This document shows positions 1-8,229 of a stretch of DNA of 42,959 bases, in pieces. Source of the stretch: Legionellales bacterium (GTDB taxonomy: Bacteria; Pseudomonadota; Gammaproteobacteria; Legionellales; Legionellaceae); the NCBI GenBank assembly GCA_020050595.1, contig JAGVKL010000015.1, positions 1 to 42,959 on the forward strand. Reading direction: 5' to 3'. The position numbers were made by a program, and so were the translations under genes. The notes under the pieces are model-generated. The model did not search any database and was not told where the DNA came from. It saw only the letters and a list, made by a program, of their open reading frames with translations. Position 1 is the stretch's first letter. Every line of letters begins with the position of its first letter.

Positions 1-11
1 AAATATTGTAG

Positions 12-38
12 CCCGTATGGAGCAAAGCGGAATACGGG
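12..38. repeat. Small palindromic intergenic repeat at left window edge
   Basis: CCCGTAT (12-18) and ATACGGG (32-38) form a 7-bp inverted repeat around GGAGCAAAGCGGA. It lies just past the stop of the fliT-like gene, so read on the minus strand it could also act as a 3' hairpin, although no clean U-tract follows. The style matches dispersed palindromes seen between genes in Legionella-like genomes (recollection, not searched). Confidence 0.5.
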
Positions 39-45
39 TTTCCTT

Positions 46-285
46 TTAGATTTTCTCCCTACCCACAATCCCATCATATTTAATAACCTTGGCAAGGTTA
101 ACTAAATAATCCTCGACTCTTGCACGAAACGCTTTTAACTGCGCTAAATTCAATTGATCGCTCGCCATAATATCTTCAAGTAAAGCTATATTTTTTTCAC
201 TCATAGCGCCTTCAATAAGCACCGTTCTTTGCTTTAAAAATTGGGTAAAATCTATATCAATCGTTGGCGATTCAACATCCAACAT
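46..285 (-). CDS. fliT: FliT-like flagellar export chaperone (putative)
   Basis: A small, mainly helical, charged protein of about 79 residues encoded directly after fliS in the fliC-fliD-fliS block, which is the usual place of FliT. FliT is a cytoplasmic chaperone that binds the filament cap protein FliD and presents it to the export gate. There is no strong sequence signature, so the name rests mostly on position. The frame is open upstream to 351, but that would overlap fliS by about 59 bases. The ATG at 285, preceded by TGAG just after the fliS stop, gives a cleaner start. Confidence 0.5.
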   Translation of the reverse strand: MLDVESPTIDIDFTQFLKQRTVLIEGAMSEKNIALLEDIMASDQLNLAQLKAFRARVEDYLVNLAKVIKYDGIVGREKI

Positions 286-292
286 CAATAAC

Positions 293-715
293 TCATTGCA
301 ATTCAAGGACTTTCTCCCACCAAACTTGAATATTTGTAAGAATTTTTTCACATTCTTGCAATATTTTTATACTGCTTTTATCCCCTGCGTTTAACTTCTG
401 AATGGCACTATTTATATTTGCCTTTAAAAATTGCTGCTCCAAATATTTAAAAGATGAACTCAAGCGCTGAGCAAGATCCTGCTCCGCATCACCTGCAAGA
501 TCCACACGCACGCATGTTTGCAGATATTCAATGATATGATTTGCATTACCAATAAGATTACATTTCGTGACTATATCTTGTTGCTCTATTGCAGCAATTG
601 CACCTTGAACATCTTTTTTAGCTTTAGCGATAAGAAGTTCTATTTGTTTTTCACTCGATGCCCCCAGAGCCTCACTGTATTTCCCTACCGTTTCATACAT
701 GCCTAATTTTCCCAT
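293..715 (-). CDS. fliS: Flagellar export chaperone FliS
   Basis: A 140-residue all-helical protein with the FliS pattern near its N-terminus (YSEALGASSEKQIELLIAKA, matching the family's Y...A.S..Q...L). FliS binds the C-terminal helices of flagellin in the cytoplasm, keeps it from polymerising and delivers it to the FlhA export platform. It follows fliD by 25 bases and precedes a fliT-like gene, the classical late flagellar order. The ATG at 715 has GAGG five bases upstream; a second ATG at 700 is possible. Confidence 0.88.
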   Translation of the reverse strand: MGKLGMYETVGKYSEALGASSEKQIELLIAKAKKDVQGAIAAIEQQDIVTKCNLIGNANHIIEYLQTCVRVDLAGDAEQDLAQRLSSSFKYLEQQFLKANINSAIQKLNAGDKSSIKILQECEKILTNIQVWWEKVLELQ

Positions 716-740
716 GGCTCCCTCATCTCATTATTTTCGT

Positions 741-2117
741 TTAGTTTTTAACATCATTTAATGCTTTCATCTGAGACTCTAAATACTTAGCCAATTGTTC
801 ATAGTGTTGAACTACCGTATTCAATTTTGAATATTGAATCAACAATTTCTTCCTTACACCTTCAAGCCTAGTTTCTTCATTTTCCACTCGTTTTTCGAAT
901 AATTCTTCATTATTTTTAGCGGTAGTCTTGCGGGTTTCAATAGGGCCCGTACTACTCTGCAATTTCTCGATAACATCATCAATGCTCGCAATGAAACCTG
1001 TATCATTTGCGGTAAATAATTGTTTCACTGCCTGATAATTATTCGTCAACTGCTGTATTAATTCAGCTGAGTCAACGGTTAGATTACTTGTAACATAATT
1101 CACGCCTTCATCATTCGCACGCTCTTGCGAATCCCCTGTAGAAATTCCTATATCCAATAACGAAGTAATATCACCTGTACCTATTGTTTGCCGCATGGCA
1201 TTTGAAAGACTTGTTCGCACCCAAGAGTACATGTGCTCAGTAAGCCCTTTTTTAGATTGGACATAGTCTATTCCATGAATCACATCATTGTACGTATCAA
1301 CAACCGCCTGTATCCCGCTCGCAATGGTATTAATCTTATTATTCATATTTGCGGATACACTGATTGTTGTAGAACCTATTGTTCCATTTAAGTTTAATTC
1401 CAATCCCTCAAGTAAATCAGAAATGGTATTTGATGAGCGCGTAACTGAATACGTATCAAACGTTAATATGGCATCTTTAGCTTCGGAGATATATTTTGTA
1501 AATTCAAATGAAGGTAGAAGATCACCACCAAAGCTTATGGCATTTTCTAAACCGGTATTATTTGATGATAATACGAGAGAGTATTCAGGTGATCCATCTA
1601 ATGCGTTTGTAGAAAGAATCGATGCTGTTACGCCAACGTTATCTGCAGCATTGTTAATAGCATCCTTAATGCTTTCCAATGTGTCTGTTTCAGCAATGGA
1701 TAGGTTAAATGAATTAGCACCTATCGTGAAAGATAATGATCCTGTCATAGCAAGAGCAGTATCCCTTGAAGTAAACGTCGTGGATGCAACTTGGTCTGCT
1801 TTAGCATATTGTGTAACGTTAATTGTATGTTCACCTGCGCTCAATAAAGCACCGGTGGCGGCAACGCTCACAATTGACTCATCCGATGACGTTACAGAAT
1901 AACTATTGGTTTTAAAAAGGGCGCTTAATTTATCTAAAGAGCTATTAAATTTGGATAATAAACTTTCAAGATTGTTATAACCGGTTTGTTGCAGATGATA
2001 ATCATTTTTCTTTTGAATGATTCTATTAATGGGCTCACGTTGTAGCTTCATTAACTCATCAACTATCTGACGAACATCCATCCCTGGATTAATAATATCT
2101 GGCATAAGCGTATTCAT
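741..2117 (-). CDS. fliD: Flagellar filament cap protein FliD (HAP2)
   Basis: A 458-residue protein with both terminal FliD domains. The N-terminal region (about residues 7-100: NPGMDVRQIVDELMKLQREP) forms the coiled leg, and the C-terminal helical stretch (about 370-450) ends in a coiled coil with KNNEELFEKRVENEETRLE. The middle is beta-rich and Ser/Thr-rich, as expected of the cap plate. FliD forms the cap under which exported flagellin folds. ATG 2117 sits right after AAAGG; the ATG at 2105 is better spaced from that site and could be the true start. The gene lies downstream of the fliC terminator, so it probably depends on read-through or its own promoter. Confidence 0.95.
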   Translation of the reverse strand: MNTLMPDIINPGMDVRQIVDELMKLQREPINRIIQKKNDYHLQQTGYNNLESLLSKFNSSLDKLSALFKTNSYSVTSSDESIVSVAATGALLSAGEHTINVTQYAKADQVASTTFTSRDTALAMTGSLSFTIGANSFNLSIAETDTLESIKDAINNAADNVGVTASILSTNALDGSPEYSLVLSSNNTGLENAISFGGDLLPSFEFTKYISEAKDAILTFDTYSVTRSSNTISDLLEGLELNLNGTIGSTTISVSANMNNKINTIASGIQAVVDTYNDVIHGIDYVQSKKGLTEHMYSWVRTSLSNAMRQTIGTGDITSLLDIGISTGDSQERANDEGVNYVTSNLTVDSAELIQQLTNNYQAVKQLFTANDTGFIASIDDVIEKLQSSTGPIETRKTTAKNNEELFEKRVENEETRLEGVRKKLLIQYSKLNTVVQHYEQLAKYLESQMKALNDVKN

Positions 2118-2123
2118 CCTTTA

Positions 2124-2155
2124 TAAAAAAACCGTGAGGGTTTGTACCCCCACGG
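2124..2155 (-). terminator. Rho-independent terminator of fliC
   Basis: Read on the minus strand, a 10-bp stem (CCGTGGGGGT / ACCCTCACGG) with a 4-base loop is followed by seven T residues, just after the fliC stop and before the fliD start. It would sharply limit read-through from the highly expressed flagellin gene into fliDS. Confidence 0.85.
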
Positions 2156-2173
2156 CGAGCAACCAAAATGCTA

Positions 2174-3430
2174 TTATCCTAATAATTTTAGGATTAATTG
2201 TGGTTGACTATTAGCTTGTTGTAGTACTGATGCACCAGCTTGCACTAACACATTGAATTTCGCAAGGTTGGCGGTTTCTTCACCATAGTCAGCATCAATA
2301 ATAGTACTGCGAGCTGATTCCATCGCGATAGACTGTTCAGAGTTGTTAGCTACTGCTGCCCCAAGGTTGGCTTGTATCGCACCAAATTTTGCAGCGAGTG
2401 AGGTGATCGTTGAAAGGTCAGTGTTAATATCACTTAACGCTTTAACTGCACCAGAAGAACCTTGAGCATAGGCAGCATTAATTGCAGCAAGCGCAGCCAC
2501 ACCCGCGGCCACATTAGCGGCAGACGCTGTAGAGTAAGCAGCAATAGTAGTAGCAGAAGCCACACCACCCGTACTCACTGTTGCTCCAAATGCACTTTCA
2601 GCGGCAGCAGCAGCAACATATGCAGCAGCAGCAGAAGCAAATGTTGAAGCAACAGCTGAATTAAATCCATATTGAGTAGCAGCAGCACTAAACCATGCAG
2701 CAGCAGCCAGGTCAAGAGCAACCGCAGAAGCTGCAGCATCCGTAATCACCAGGGCCGAACCCGCACCACCTGCAGCACCGGCAGCAGCACCAGACACCCC
2801 GCTTATAGTTGTACTTGCAGTTTGCCATCCAGCAGAAGCAGTAACCAATTGAGTTGATCCAAGGCCTGCATAAGCACTTGCTGCTGAAGCAGTCATTCCT
2901 GCGGTCAATACGTCATCACCTAATGAAACAAGCGCTGACGCAAGATTAGTGGTCATATCGATAGCGATATTATTGTTATTACCCATAGCAATATTAACGT
3001 TACCCATGGTACCTGTTAATACTAAGTTATTATTGTAAGTTGTTGTACTAATAATGTTATCCATCTGAGCAATAAGTGCTGAGAAGTTAGCATTTAAGTT
3101 TTGACGTTGAGTCGAGCTCATTGTACCGTTTTGTGATTGCAGAGCTAGCCCAGTCAATTTTTGTAAGTTATCTGTAAGCGATTGAATAGCGCCGCCCACA
3201 ACTTGCATCATAGATTCACCATCATTACCATTGGCCATACCTTGCTTCAACGAACTAATCGTTGCAGTTTGGATTTGCGCAATAGCGTAGCCGGCGGAGC
3301 TATCTGAAGCACCATTAACTTTTAAACCTGTTGCAAGACGTTGTAATGTGTCTGAAAGTTTCGTCGAATTATTACTTAAGTTCTTTTGAGCAAGTAACGA
3401 ACTTACGTTCGTATTAATGGAAAGTGTCAT
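2174..3430 (-). CDS. fliC: Flagellin with an alanine-rich central domain
   Basis: A 418-residue flagellin. The N-terminal D0/D1 region (1-165; NTNVSSLLAQKNLSNNSTKLSDTLQRLATGLK) and C-terminal D1/D0 region (about 335-418; ESARSTIIDADYGEETANLAKFNVLVQAGASVLQQANSQP) are recognisable. The usual DDAAG motif reads DSSAG. Residues about 175-330 form a low-complexity segment very rich in Ala with Ser, Thr and Gly, encoded largely by GCA/GCT runs; most flagellins have beta-rich D2/D3 domains here. The Ser/Thr content makes it a candidate acceptor for the neighbouring Maf/legionaminic acid system. AAGGAG lies eight bases before the ATG. A sigma-28-like promoter and a strong terminator flank the gene, so it is probably a single-gene transcript controlled by FliA. 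Confidence 0.95.
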   Translation of the reverse strand: MTLSINTNVSSLLAQKNLSNNSTKLSDTLQRLATGLKVNGASDSSAGYAIAQIQTATISSLKQGMANGNDGESMMQVVGGAIQSLTDNLQKLTGLALQSQNGTMSSTQRQNLNANFSALIAQMDNIISTTTYNNNLVLTGTMGNVNIAMGNNNNIAIDMTTNLASALVSLGDDVLTAGMTASAASAYAGLGSTQLVTASAGWQTASTTISGVSGAAAGAAGGAGSALVITDAAASAVALDLAAAAWFSAAATQYGFNSAVASTFASAAAAYVAAAAAESAFGATVSTGGVASATTIAAYSTASAANVAAGVAALAAINAAYAQGSSGAVKALSDINTDLSTITSLAAKFGAIQANLGAAVANNSEQSIAMESARSTIIDADYGEETANLAKFNVLVQAGASVLQQANSQPQLILKLLG

Positions 3431-3473
3431 TCTGTGGCTCCTTAGAGTTATTTTTTTTCTTGTTACAACCTAG

Positions 3474-3501
3474 TTATTGCCTGAAAAGGTAAAGAACTTA
3501 A
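3474..3501 (-). promoter_or_regulatory. Candidate sigma-28 (FliA) promoter of fliC
   Basis: On the minus strand TTAAGTTC, 12 bases, then GGCAATAA resembles the enterobacterial FliA consensus TAAAGTTT-N11-GCCGATAA, with 5/8 matches in the -35 and 6/8 in the -10 and spacing one base long. It lies about 43 bases upstream of the flagellin ATG, as expected for a class 3 promoter. Confidence 0.55.
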
Positions 3502-3539
3502 ATTTTTTAATAACATCCGTTGCGAGGACGACTTACTTT

Positions 3540-3618
3540 TGTACATGACAAAAAGTAACGTTGTCCTTCCCGCGTAGGCGGGAAGCCATCTACCATACTA
3601 AAAAAATTGTCATGTACA
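3540..3618. repeat. MITE-like palindromic element, full form
   Basis: The element is bounded by perfect 12-bp inverted repeats, TGTACATGACAA (3540-3551) and TTGTCATGTACA (3607-3618). At its centre is a perfect 8-bp GC hairpin (CTTCCCGC-GTAG-GCGGGAAG). There is no coding potential. Related forms occur at 9770-9808 and 34977-35008. It fills most of the gap between fliC and the maf gene. Confidence 0.75.
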
Positions 3619-3671
3619 GAGCAACTTACTTTAGTATACTGATTGAAAGATAATAAATTGGAATCAATACC

Positions 3672-6191
3672 ATGGATGAGGTAAATCTTTTAACGGTAGA
3701 CGAGCAACAACAAAGCTTAGGCCCTTTACAAATCAATGCTTACGGCGATAAGTTTTTTTATAACCTCAACCCAGAAACATTTTCTAATATCAGTGCGACT
3801 GATTTATTTGATACTACATTTGGCCCAACACTCTTTAATGAAAACACGCTATATATCTTCATAGGGACTGACTCCTGTTTATTACCGCAATATATAAAAA
3901 TAAAAGGGATTCCAAACGGCACTCGTTATATTTTCATTGAGCCCTCTGCAATTCTTGAGCAATTAAATGCACAAGGGCTTTTAACTGATCTTGATCATCG
4001 CATGGCCTGCATCAGCTTGGATGACTGGGCTGAAACCATTAAGACATTTAAAATTATTGATTTTCTTTACCTCAATGCCGTTGTTGTGATGTCTTCACTA
4101 AGTACTCGAAGCGATAAAATAAATGCTTACAATGAACTTCAGTGGCATATCAATGAAACGCTCGCCCAAATTAAATGGCACCACAATTTTGAACTAGGTT
4201 CAGAAATTTTCTCCATGCAACAATTAGCCAATCTTGCTGATAATCGCTATCCAGCTTTTTTATTAAAAAATGCGTTTGCAGGGAAAACAGCAATACTTTT
4301 AGCTGGCGGCCCCTCGTTAGACGAAACGCTGCCCTGGGTACAAGAGCATCGCGCAAACATTATTGTATTTGCGGTTTCAAGAATTGCAAAACGTCTGCTG
4401 CAGGTGAATATTGAACCTGATTTTATTGTGTCGATTGATCCCTTTGCTGAAAGTTTTGATATTAGTAAAGATATGCTCTCATTTAGTTCTAAACCCATCT
4501 TTCTTTATTCCTTTCATACGGTTCCTACGTTGGTTAGTCAGTGGGCAGGAAGGGCATTTTATTTAGGCAGCCGGATGCCTTGGATATCCCCTTTGAATAT
4601 TGAAAATATTGTGTCTGCAGGCCCAACCGTAACCAATGCCGCATTAAACGCAGCCTATCATTTTGGATTTAAACGTATTTTACTGGCGGGCGTAGACTTA
4701 TGCTTTACAGCAGAAGGGCATACGCATGCTAAAGGTAGTGATGAGTGGGAAGCAGGCCCCCGTTTTAATTTAACTTCTTTGGAGATAGAAACCTATACCG
4801 GAAAAATGGCACCCACAAGCCACGATTTTATGGCAGCCATTAACAGCCTTGCTGGCCAAGCTAAAATGATGTCGGACAATCACTGCCAGGTTATTAATGT
4901 TTCACCTAATGCTGCAAAAACAAAATTCATCGAACATATTCCTCTATCCGAAATTGAACTTTCACCAGATGAGTGTGATATTGAAGCGATTGTTTCAGAA
5001 CGCATGCAAGATGAACCGGATTATTTTAAAAAAGCTATCGAAGGTCTAAAACAAGCACATTATAAATTTAGTGCAATTAAAACTATCACGGCGAAAGGAA
5101 GGCAATGTGCTGAACGCATGCATAAAGATCCAAACGGCAGCCATAGCATCAAAGATCAACGGACATTGCGCCAAATTGAGCGTAAGTTAAATAAAGATCT
5201 AGAGCCTTTTTCTACCTTTGTTAAAACCTTTACCATTCGCCGCTTTCTTCAAATTACTCGCCCTTTTAATGATAAGGAGCAATCTGTCGAAGAATTTCAC
5301 AAAATTGGTATGCAATTCTTTGACAGTTACCAATTTGGTACGCAATTTTTAATGGGTTTAATTGATAATGCTCTTGAAAAAATTCAAGCTCGTCAGCAAG
5401 AAGAAATGAAAGAGCCAAATTGGGCTTTTCTGATTCATCAATGCGTTAAAGAAGGCACTTTTGGGCGAGTGCGACGATGGCGAAAAACATGGCCTCCAGA
5501 AAAGCTATCAGACCACTTTAATTCTGAATTTGCAATCTTAGAATCACGCTTGGTTGCTATTCTAGAAAATAAAAATACGGCCCACTTTAACCAAGCGCAG
5601 AACGCCAGTCAGGTTTCTCTTATCAAACCTCGGGCTGATTTGCTTTTTAAACAAAAGAAACTTGATTTATTATCAAGCCTACAATTGGCTCTCTCTAAAC
5701 GCGACGATAAGGAAGCTATCATGCCTTATCAATTATTAATCGACGGGTATTGCGCTGAATTAAGAGCCGATTACCCTCAAGCCCTATACTGTTACCATCA
5801 ACTTGTTAACGATAATATGCTTTTTATGGATGATGCATTATTACGAATTAGTGTCATTAGCCTGTCTACTAAAGATCTTGAAAATGCTTATTTATCGTTG
5901 TATTGCCTTGCTCAACGAAACCCTTTGTGTTTACCCCTGTGCGCTCGGATGCAAGAATTACGGGGCGATATTGCAGAAGCGGTCACCTCTTACAATGCTT
6001 ACATTGCCCGATTCCCTGAAGATACGGTGGTCCAATTAAAACTTGTTCATCTTTTTTTACAAGAGAATATAGTGGATGCAGCCCAATTATTGTTAGATTA
6101 TATTTTAGAAAAAAATCCATCACATGAAGCAGCCATTCAATTGAAAAAGCAATTACAGAAAGAACATAACGAAGTAGTCTTGGGAGAATAA
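3672..6191 (+). CDS. Maf-family flagellin glycosyltransferase (DUF115) with C-terminal TPR region
   Basis: An 839-residue cytoplasmic protein of the motility-associated-factor family. The DUF115/MptE-like core lies at about residues 180-430, with the nucleotide-binding-like LLAGGPSLDETLP (from about residue 206) and the conserved IEPDFIVSIDPF. The C-terminal 170 residues look like TPR repeats, which may bind flagellin. Maf proteins transfer nonulosonic acids (pseudaminic or legionaminic acid) to Ser/Thr of flagellin before export. Here it stands between fliC and legB/legI, so CMP-legionaminic acid is the likely donor and FliC the likely acceptor. The ATG at 3672 has only a weak ribosome site. 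The stop lies four bases before legB, so it should head the plus-strand glycan operon. Confidence 0.88.
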   Translation: MDEVNLLTVDEQQQSLGPLQINAYGDKFFYNLNPETFSNISATDLFDTTFGPTLFNENTLYIFIGTDSCLLPQYIKIKGIPNGTRYIFIEPSAILEQLNAQGLLTDLDHRMACISLDDWAETIKTFKIIDFLYLNAVVVMSSLSTRSDKINAYNELQWHINETLAQIKWHHNFELGSEIFSMQQLANLADNRYPAFLLKNAFAGKTAILLAGGPSLDETLPWVQEHRANIIVFAVSRIAKRLLQVNIEPDFIVSIDPFAESFDISKDMLSFSSKPIFLYSFHTVPTLVSQWAGRAFYLGSRMPWISPLNIENIVSAGPTVTNAALNAAYHFGFKRILLAGVDLCFTAEGHTHAKGSDEWEAGPRFNLTSLEIETYTGKMAPTSHDFMAAINSLAGQAKMMSDNHCQVINVSPNAAKTKFIEHIPLSEIELSPDECDIEAIVSERMQDEPDYFKKAIEGLKQAHYKFSAIKTITAKGRQCAERMHKDPNGSHSIKDQRTLRQIERKLNKDLEPFSTFVKTFTIRRFLQITRPFNDKEQSVEEFHKIGMQFFDSYQFGTQFLMGLIDNALEKIQARQQEEMKEPNWAFLIHQCVKEGTFGRVRRWRKTWPPEKLSDHFNSEFAILESRLVAILENKNTAHFNQAQNASQVSLIKPRADLLFKQKKLDLLSSLQLALSKRDDKEAIMPYQLLIDGYCAELRADYPQALYCYHQLVNDNMLFMDDALLRISVISLSTKDLENAYLSLYCLAQRNPLCLPLCARMQELRGDIAEAVTSYNAYIARFPEDTVVQLKLVHLFLQENIVDAAQLLLDYILEKNPSHEAAIQLKKQLQKEHNEVVLGE

Positions 6192-6195
6192 TAAC

Positions 6196-7191
6196 ATGGA
6201 CGTATTAGTAACGGGTGCTGATGGTTTTATTGGCTCCCATCTTTGTGAGGCCTTAGTTAAAAAAGGGCATCGTGTTCGCGCGTTTGTACTCTATAACTCT
6301 TTCAATTCATGGGGTTGGTTAGATAATTCTGCACCCGATATTCGTAATAATATTGATGTATTCGCGGGTGATATTCGCGATCCGCATGGGGTCAAAATGG
6401 CAATGAAAAATTGTGATGCCGTACTGCATTTAGCCTCATTAATTGCGATTCCCTATTCGTATCATTCACCTGATACCTATATTGAAACCAATATTCGAGG
6501 AACGCTTAATGTACTGCAAGCGGCCCGCGAGTTAGCAATACCACGGGTAATTCATACATCTACGAGTGAGGTGTATGGCACTGCTTGTTTTGTTCCTATA
6601 ACTGAAGATCATCCTTTACAAGGTCAATCCCCCTATTCCGCCTCTAAAATTGGAGCTGATCAATTAGCTTATTCTTTTTATGCGTCGTTTGATTTACCGG
6701 TGGTCACTATTAGGCCATTTAATACGTATGGGCCTCGCCAATCCGCGCGTGCAGTGATTCCAACTATTATTACTCAAATCGCGAGCGGACAACGGGTAAT
6801 TAAATTAGGCGCGATGTCACCCACCCGCGATTTTAATTATATCAGCGATACAGTCGATGGCTTTATCGCGGCATTAGAGTCTCAAGTTGGCGTTGGGGAA
6901 GTTATTCAATTAGGGAGTAATTTTGAAATTTCCATTGGCGACACGGCTCGATTGATTGCCGAACTTATGCAAAGTCCTGTTGATTTTATAACCGATGAAA
7001 TACGTTTACGACCCGAGCACTCTGAAGTAGAACGTCTTTGGGCGGATAATAAAAAAGCAAAAACCTTATTAAACTGGAGCCCTCAATTCGCTGGAATCGA
7101 TGGGCTAACACAAGGGTTAATGAAGACCATAGAATGGTTTCGTGATCCGCAAAACCTTATGATGTATAAGGCAGATCGGTATAATATTTAG
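6196..7191 (+). CDS. legB: NAD-dependent 4,6-dehydratase LegB
   Basis: A 331-residue extended short-chain dehydrogenase. It has the Rossmann motif TGADGFIGS (residues 6-14), TSTSEVYG (121-128) and catalytic Tyr147/Lys151 in YSASK, with the RPFNTYGPRQSARAVIPT substrate-loop signature typical of the LegB group. In the Campylobacter pathway LegB converts GDP-GlcNAc to the 4-keto-6-deoxy sugar, the first committed step to legionaminic acid. It follows the maf gene by four bases (GGGAG upstream). The presence of ptmE in the same island supports a GDP-linked rather than UDP-linked substrate. Full length for the family. Confidence 0.85.
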   Translation: MDVLVTGADGFIGSHLCEALVKKGHRVRAFVLYNSFNSWGWLDNSAPDIRNNIDVFAGDIRDPHGVKMAMKNCDAVLHLASLIAIPYSYHSPDTYIETNIRGTLNVLQAARELAIPRVIHTSTSEVYGTACFVPITEDHPLQGQSPYSASKIGADQLAYSFYASFDLPVVTIRPFNTYGPRQSARAVIPTIITQIASGQRVIKLGAMSPTRDFNYISDTVDGFIAALESQVGVGEVIQLGSNFEISIGDTARLIAELMQSPVDFITDEIRLRPEHSEVERLWADNKKAKTLLNWSPQFAGIDGLTQGLMKTIEWFRDPQNLMMYKADRYNI

Positions 7192-7236
7192 GGATGTAGA
7201 GGTGCTTAGAGCATTCCATTGAGGGAGCAATTCAAA

Positions 7237-8229
7237 TTGTTGGATCTTTTCCAAGATAGTTATTACCAACAAGCGTATTCAGAATTATATCTGACACCGG
7301 ACGATACGCTATTTGAATTTAACTATGAAGAATCAAATAAAAATATATTATTTCGCGCGATAAAAAAACCAATTCATCATGTAGCAGGCCAATCGCTTAA
7401 TGGGACTTTTTATGATCTAGAAAGTCATTATGGGTATGCCGGGCCTTTATCAACAAGTAATGATCCTGACTTTCTGCGACGCGCATTTGCCGCTTACCGA
7501 AAAAAATGTGCTGAAGAAAATATTGTGTGTGAGTTTATAAGATTTCACCCTTACAACTTCTTGGGTAAAGAGGCGCAGTATTTTGATTTTCACTTACATG
7601 AAAGAAATGTGGTGGTGGTTGACCTTACTAGCGATACCTCTGCTCGTTGGCAACACTATTCCAAAACCACGCGAAATATTCTACGTAAAGCAATCCAACG
7701 TCTAGACATTACCATCGATCAATTAACTGTTGAAGAATTTATGGCGCTTTACATCAAAACCATGGAAAAAAATATGGCGGCTGATTTTTACTATTTTTCT
7801 CCACACTATTTTAAAATGTTGGCCCAACTTCCACGAGTAGAACTCTTATCAATTACTTTAAATAATGTTGTGATTTCGTGCGGTTATTTCATGTATGGTC
7901 AAGATATTGCTCATTATCACTTATCAGCAAATAACAGTGAATTTTTGAAAGAGAATGGTAATTATTTATTACTCGAAGCAGCATTTGAACGAGCAAAAAC
8001 ATTAGGCTGCCAGAAAATGATGCTCGGCGGCGGACGTACGGTAAACGTTGATGATAGCCTCTTACAATTTAAACGGAAATTTTCTCATGAAATCCTTCCT
8101 TTTTATATTGCGGGCTTAAATTTTTTGCCTACTATTAAAAATGAGCTTAATGCGTTATGGCATCAACAACATGGAGGTAATTTACCACCGCATTTTCAAT
8201 CTTATCGAATCACCCCTAAGGATAAATGA
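7237..8229 (+). CDS. FemAB/GNAT-like acyl or aminoacyl transferase in the legionaminic acid operon
   Basis: A cytoplasmic protein of about 330 residues related to the GNAT_acetyltransferase 6 / FemAB fold. The C-terminal half holds the telling segment GNYLLLEAAFERAKTLGC followed by LGGGRT and FKRKFS, matching the family's G.NYLL...A...G...LGG....L..FK..F. FemAB-type proteins transfer amino acids to peptidoglycan precursors; GNAT relatives acylate amines. Between legB and legI this one may acylate an amino group of the sugar, taking the place of LegH, which is not seen here (inference). Starts are all TTG: 7219 is possible, but GAGGGAG at 7221-7227 fits the TTG at 7237. The stop overlaps legI by four bases. 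Confidence 0.65.
   Translation: MLDLFQDSYYQQAYSELYLTPDDTLFEFNYEESNKNILFRAIKKPIHHVAGQSLNGTFYDLESHYGYAGPLSTSNDPDFLRRAFAAYRKKCAEENIVCEFIRFHPYNFLGKEAQYFDFHLHERNVVVVDLTSDTSARWQHYSKTTRNILRKAIQRLDITIDQLTVEEFMALYIKTMEKNMAADFYYFSPHYFKMLAQLPRVELLSITLNNVVISCGYFMYGQDIAHYHLSANNSEFLKENGNYLLLEAAFERAKTLGCQKMMLGGGRTVNVDDSLLQFKRKFSHEILPFYIAGLNFLPTIKNELNALWHQQHGGNLPPHFQSYRITPKDK

Noticed and set aside
1288..1902. Plus-strand 204-residue open frame
   Set aside because: It lies fully antisense within fliD, which has strong family features; no ribosome site or recognisable product.
2462..2857. Ser/Cys/Arg-rich plus-strand open frames
   Set aside because: They are the complement of GCA/GCT alanine codons in the flagellin central domain and have no support of their own.
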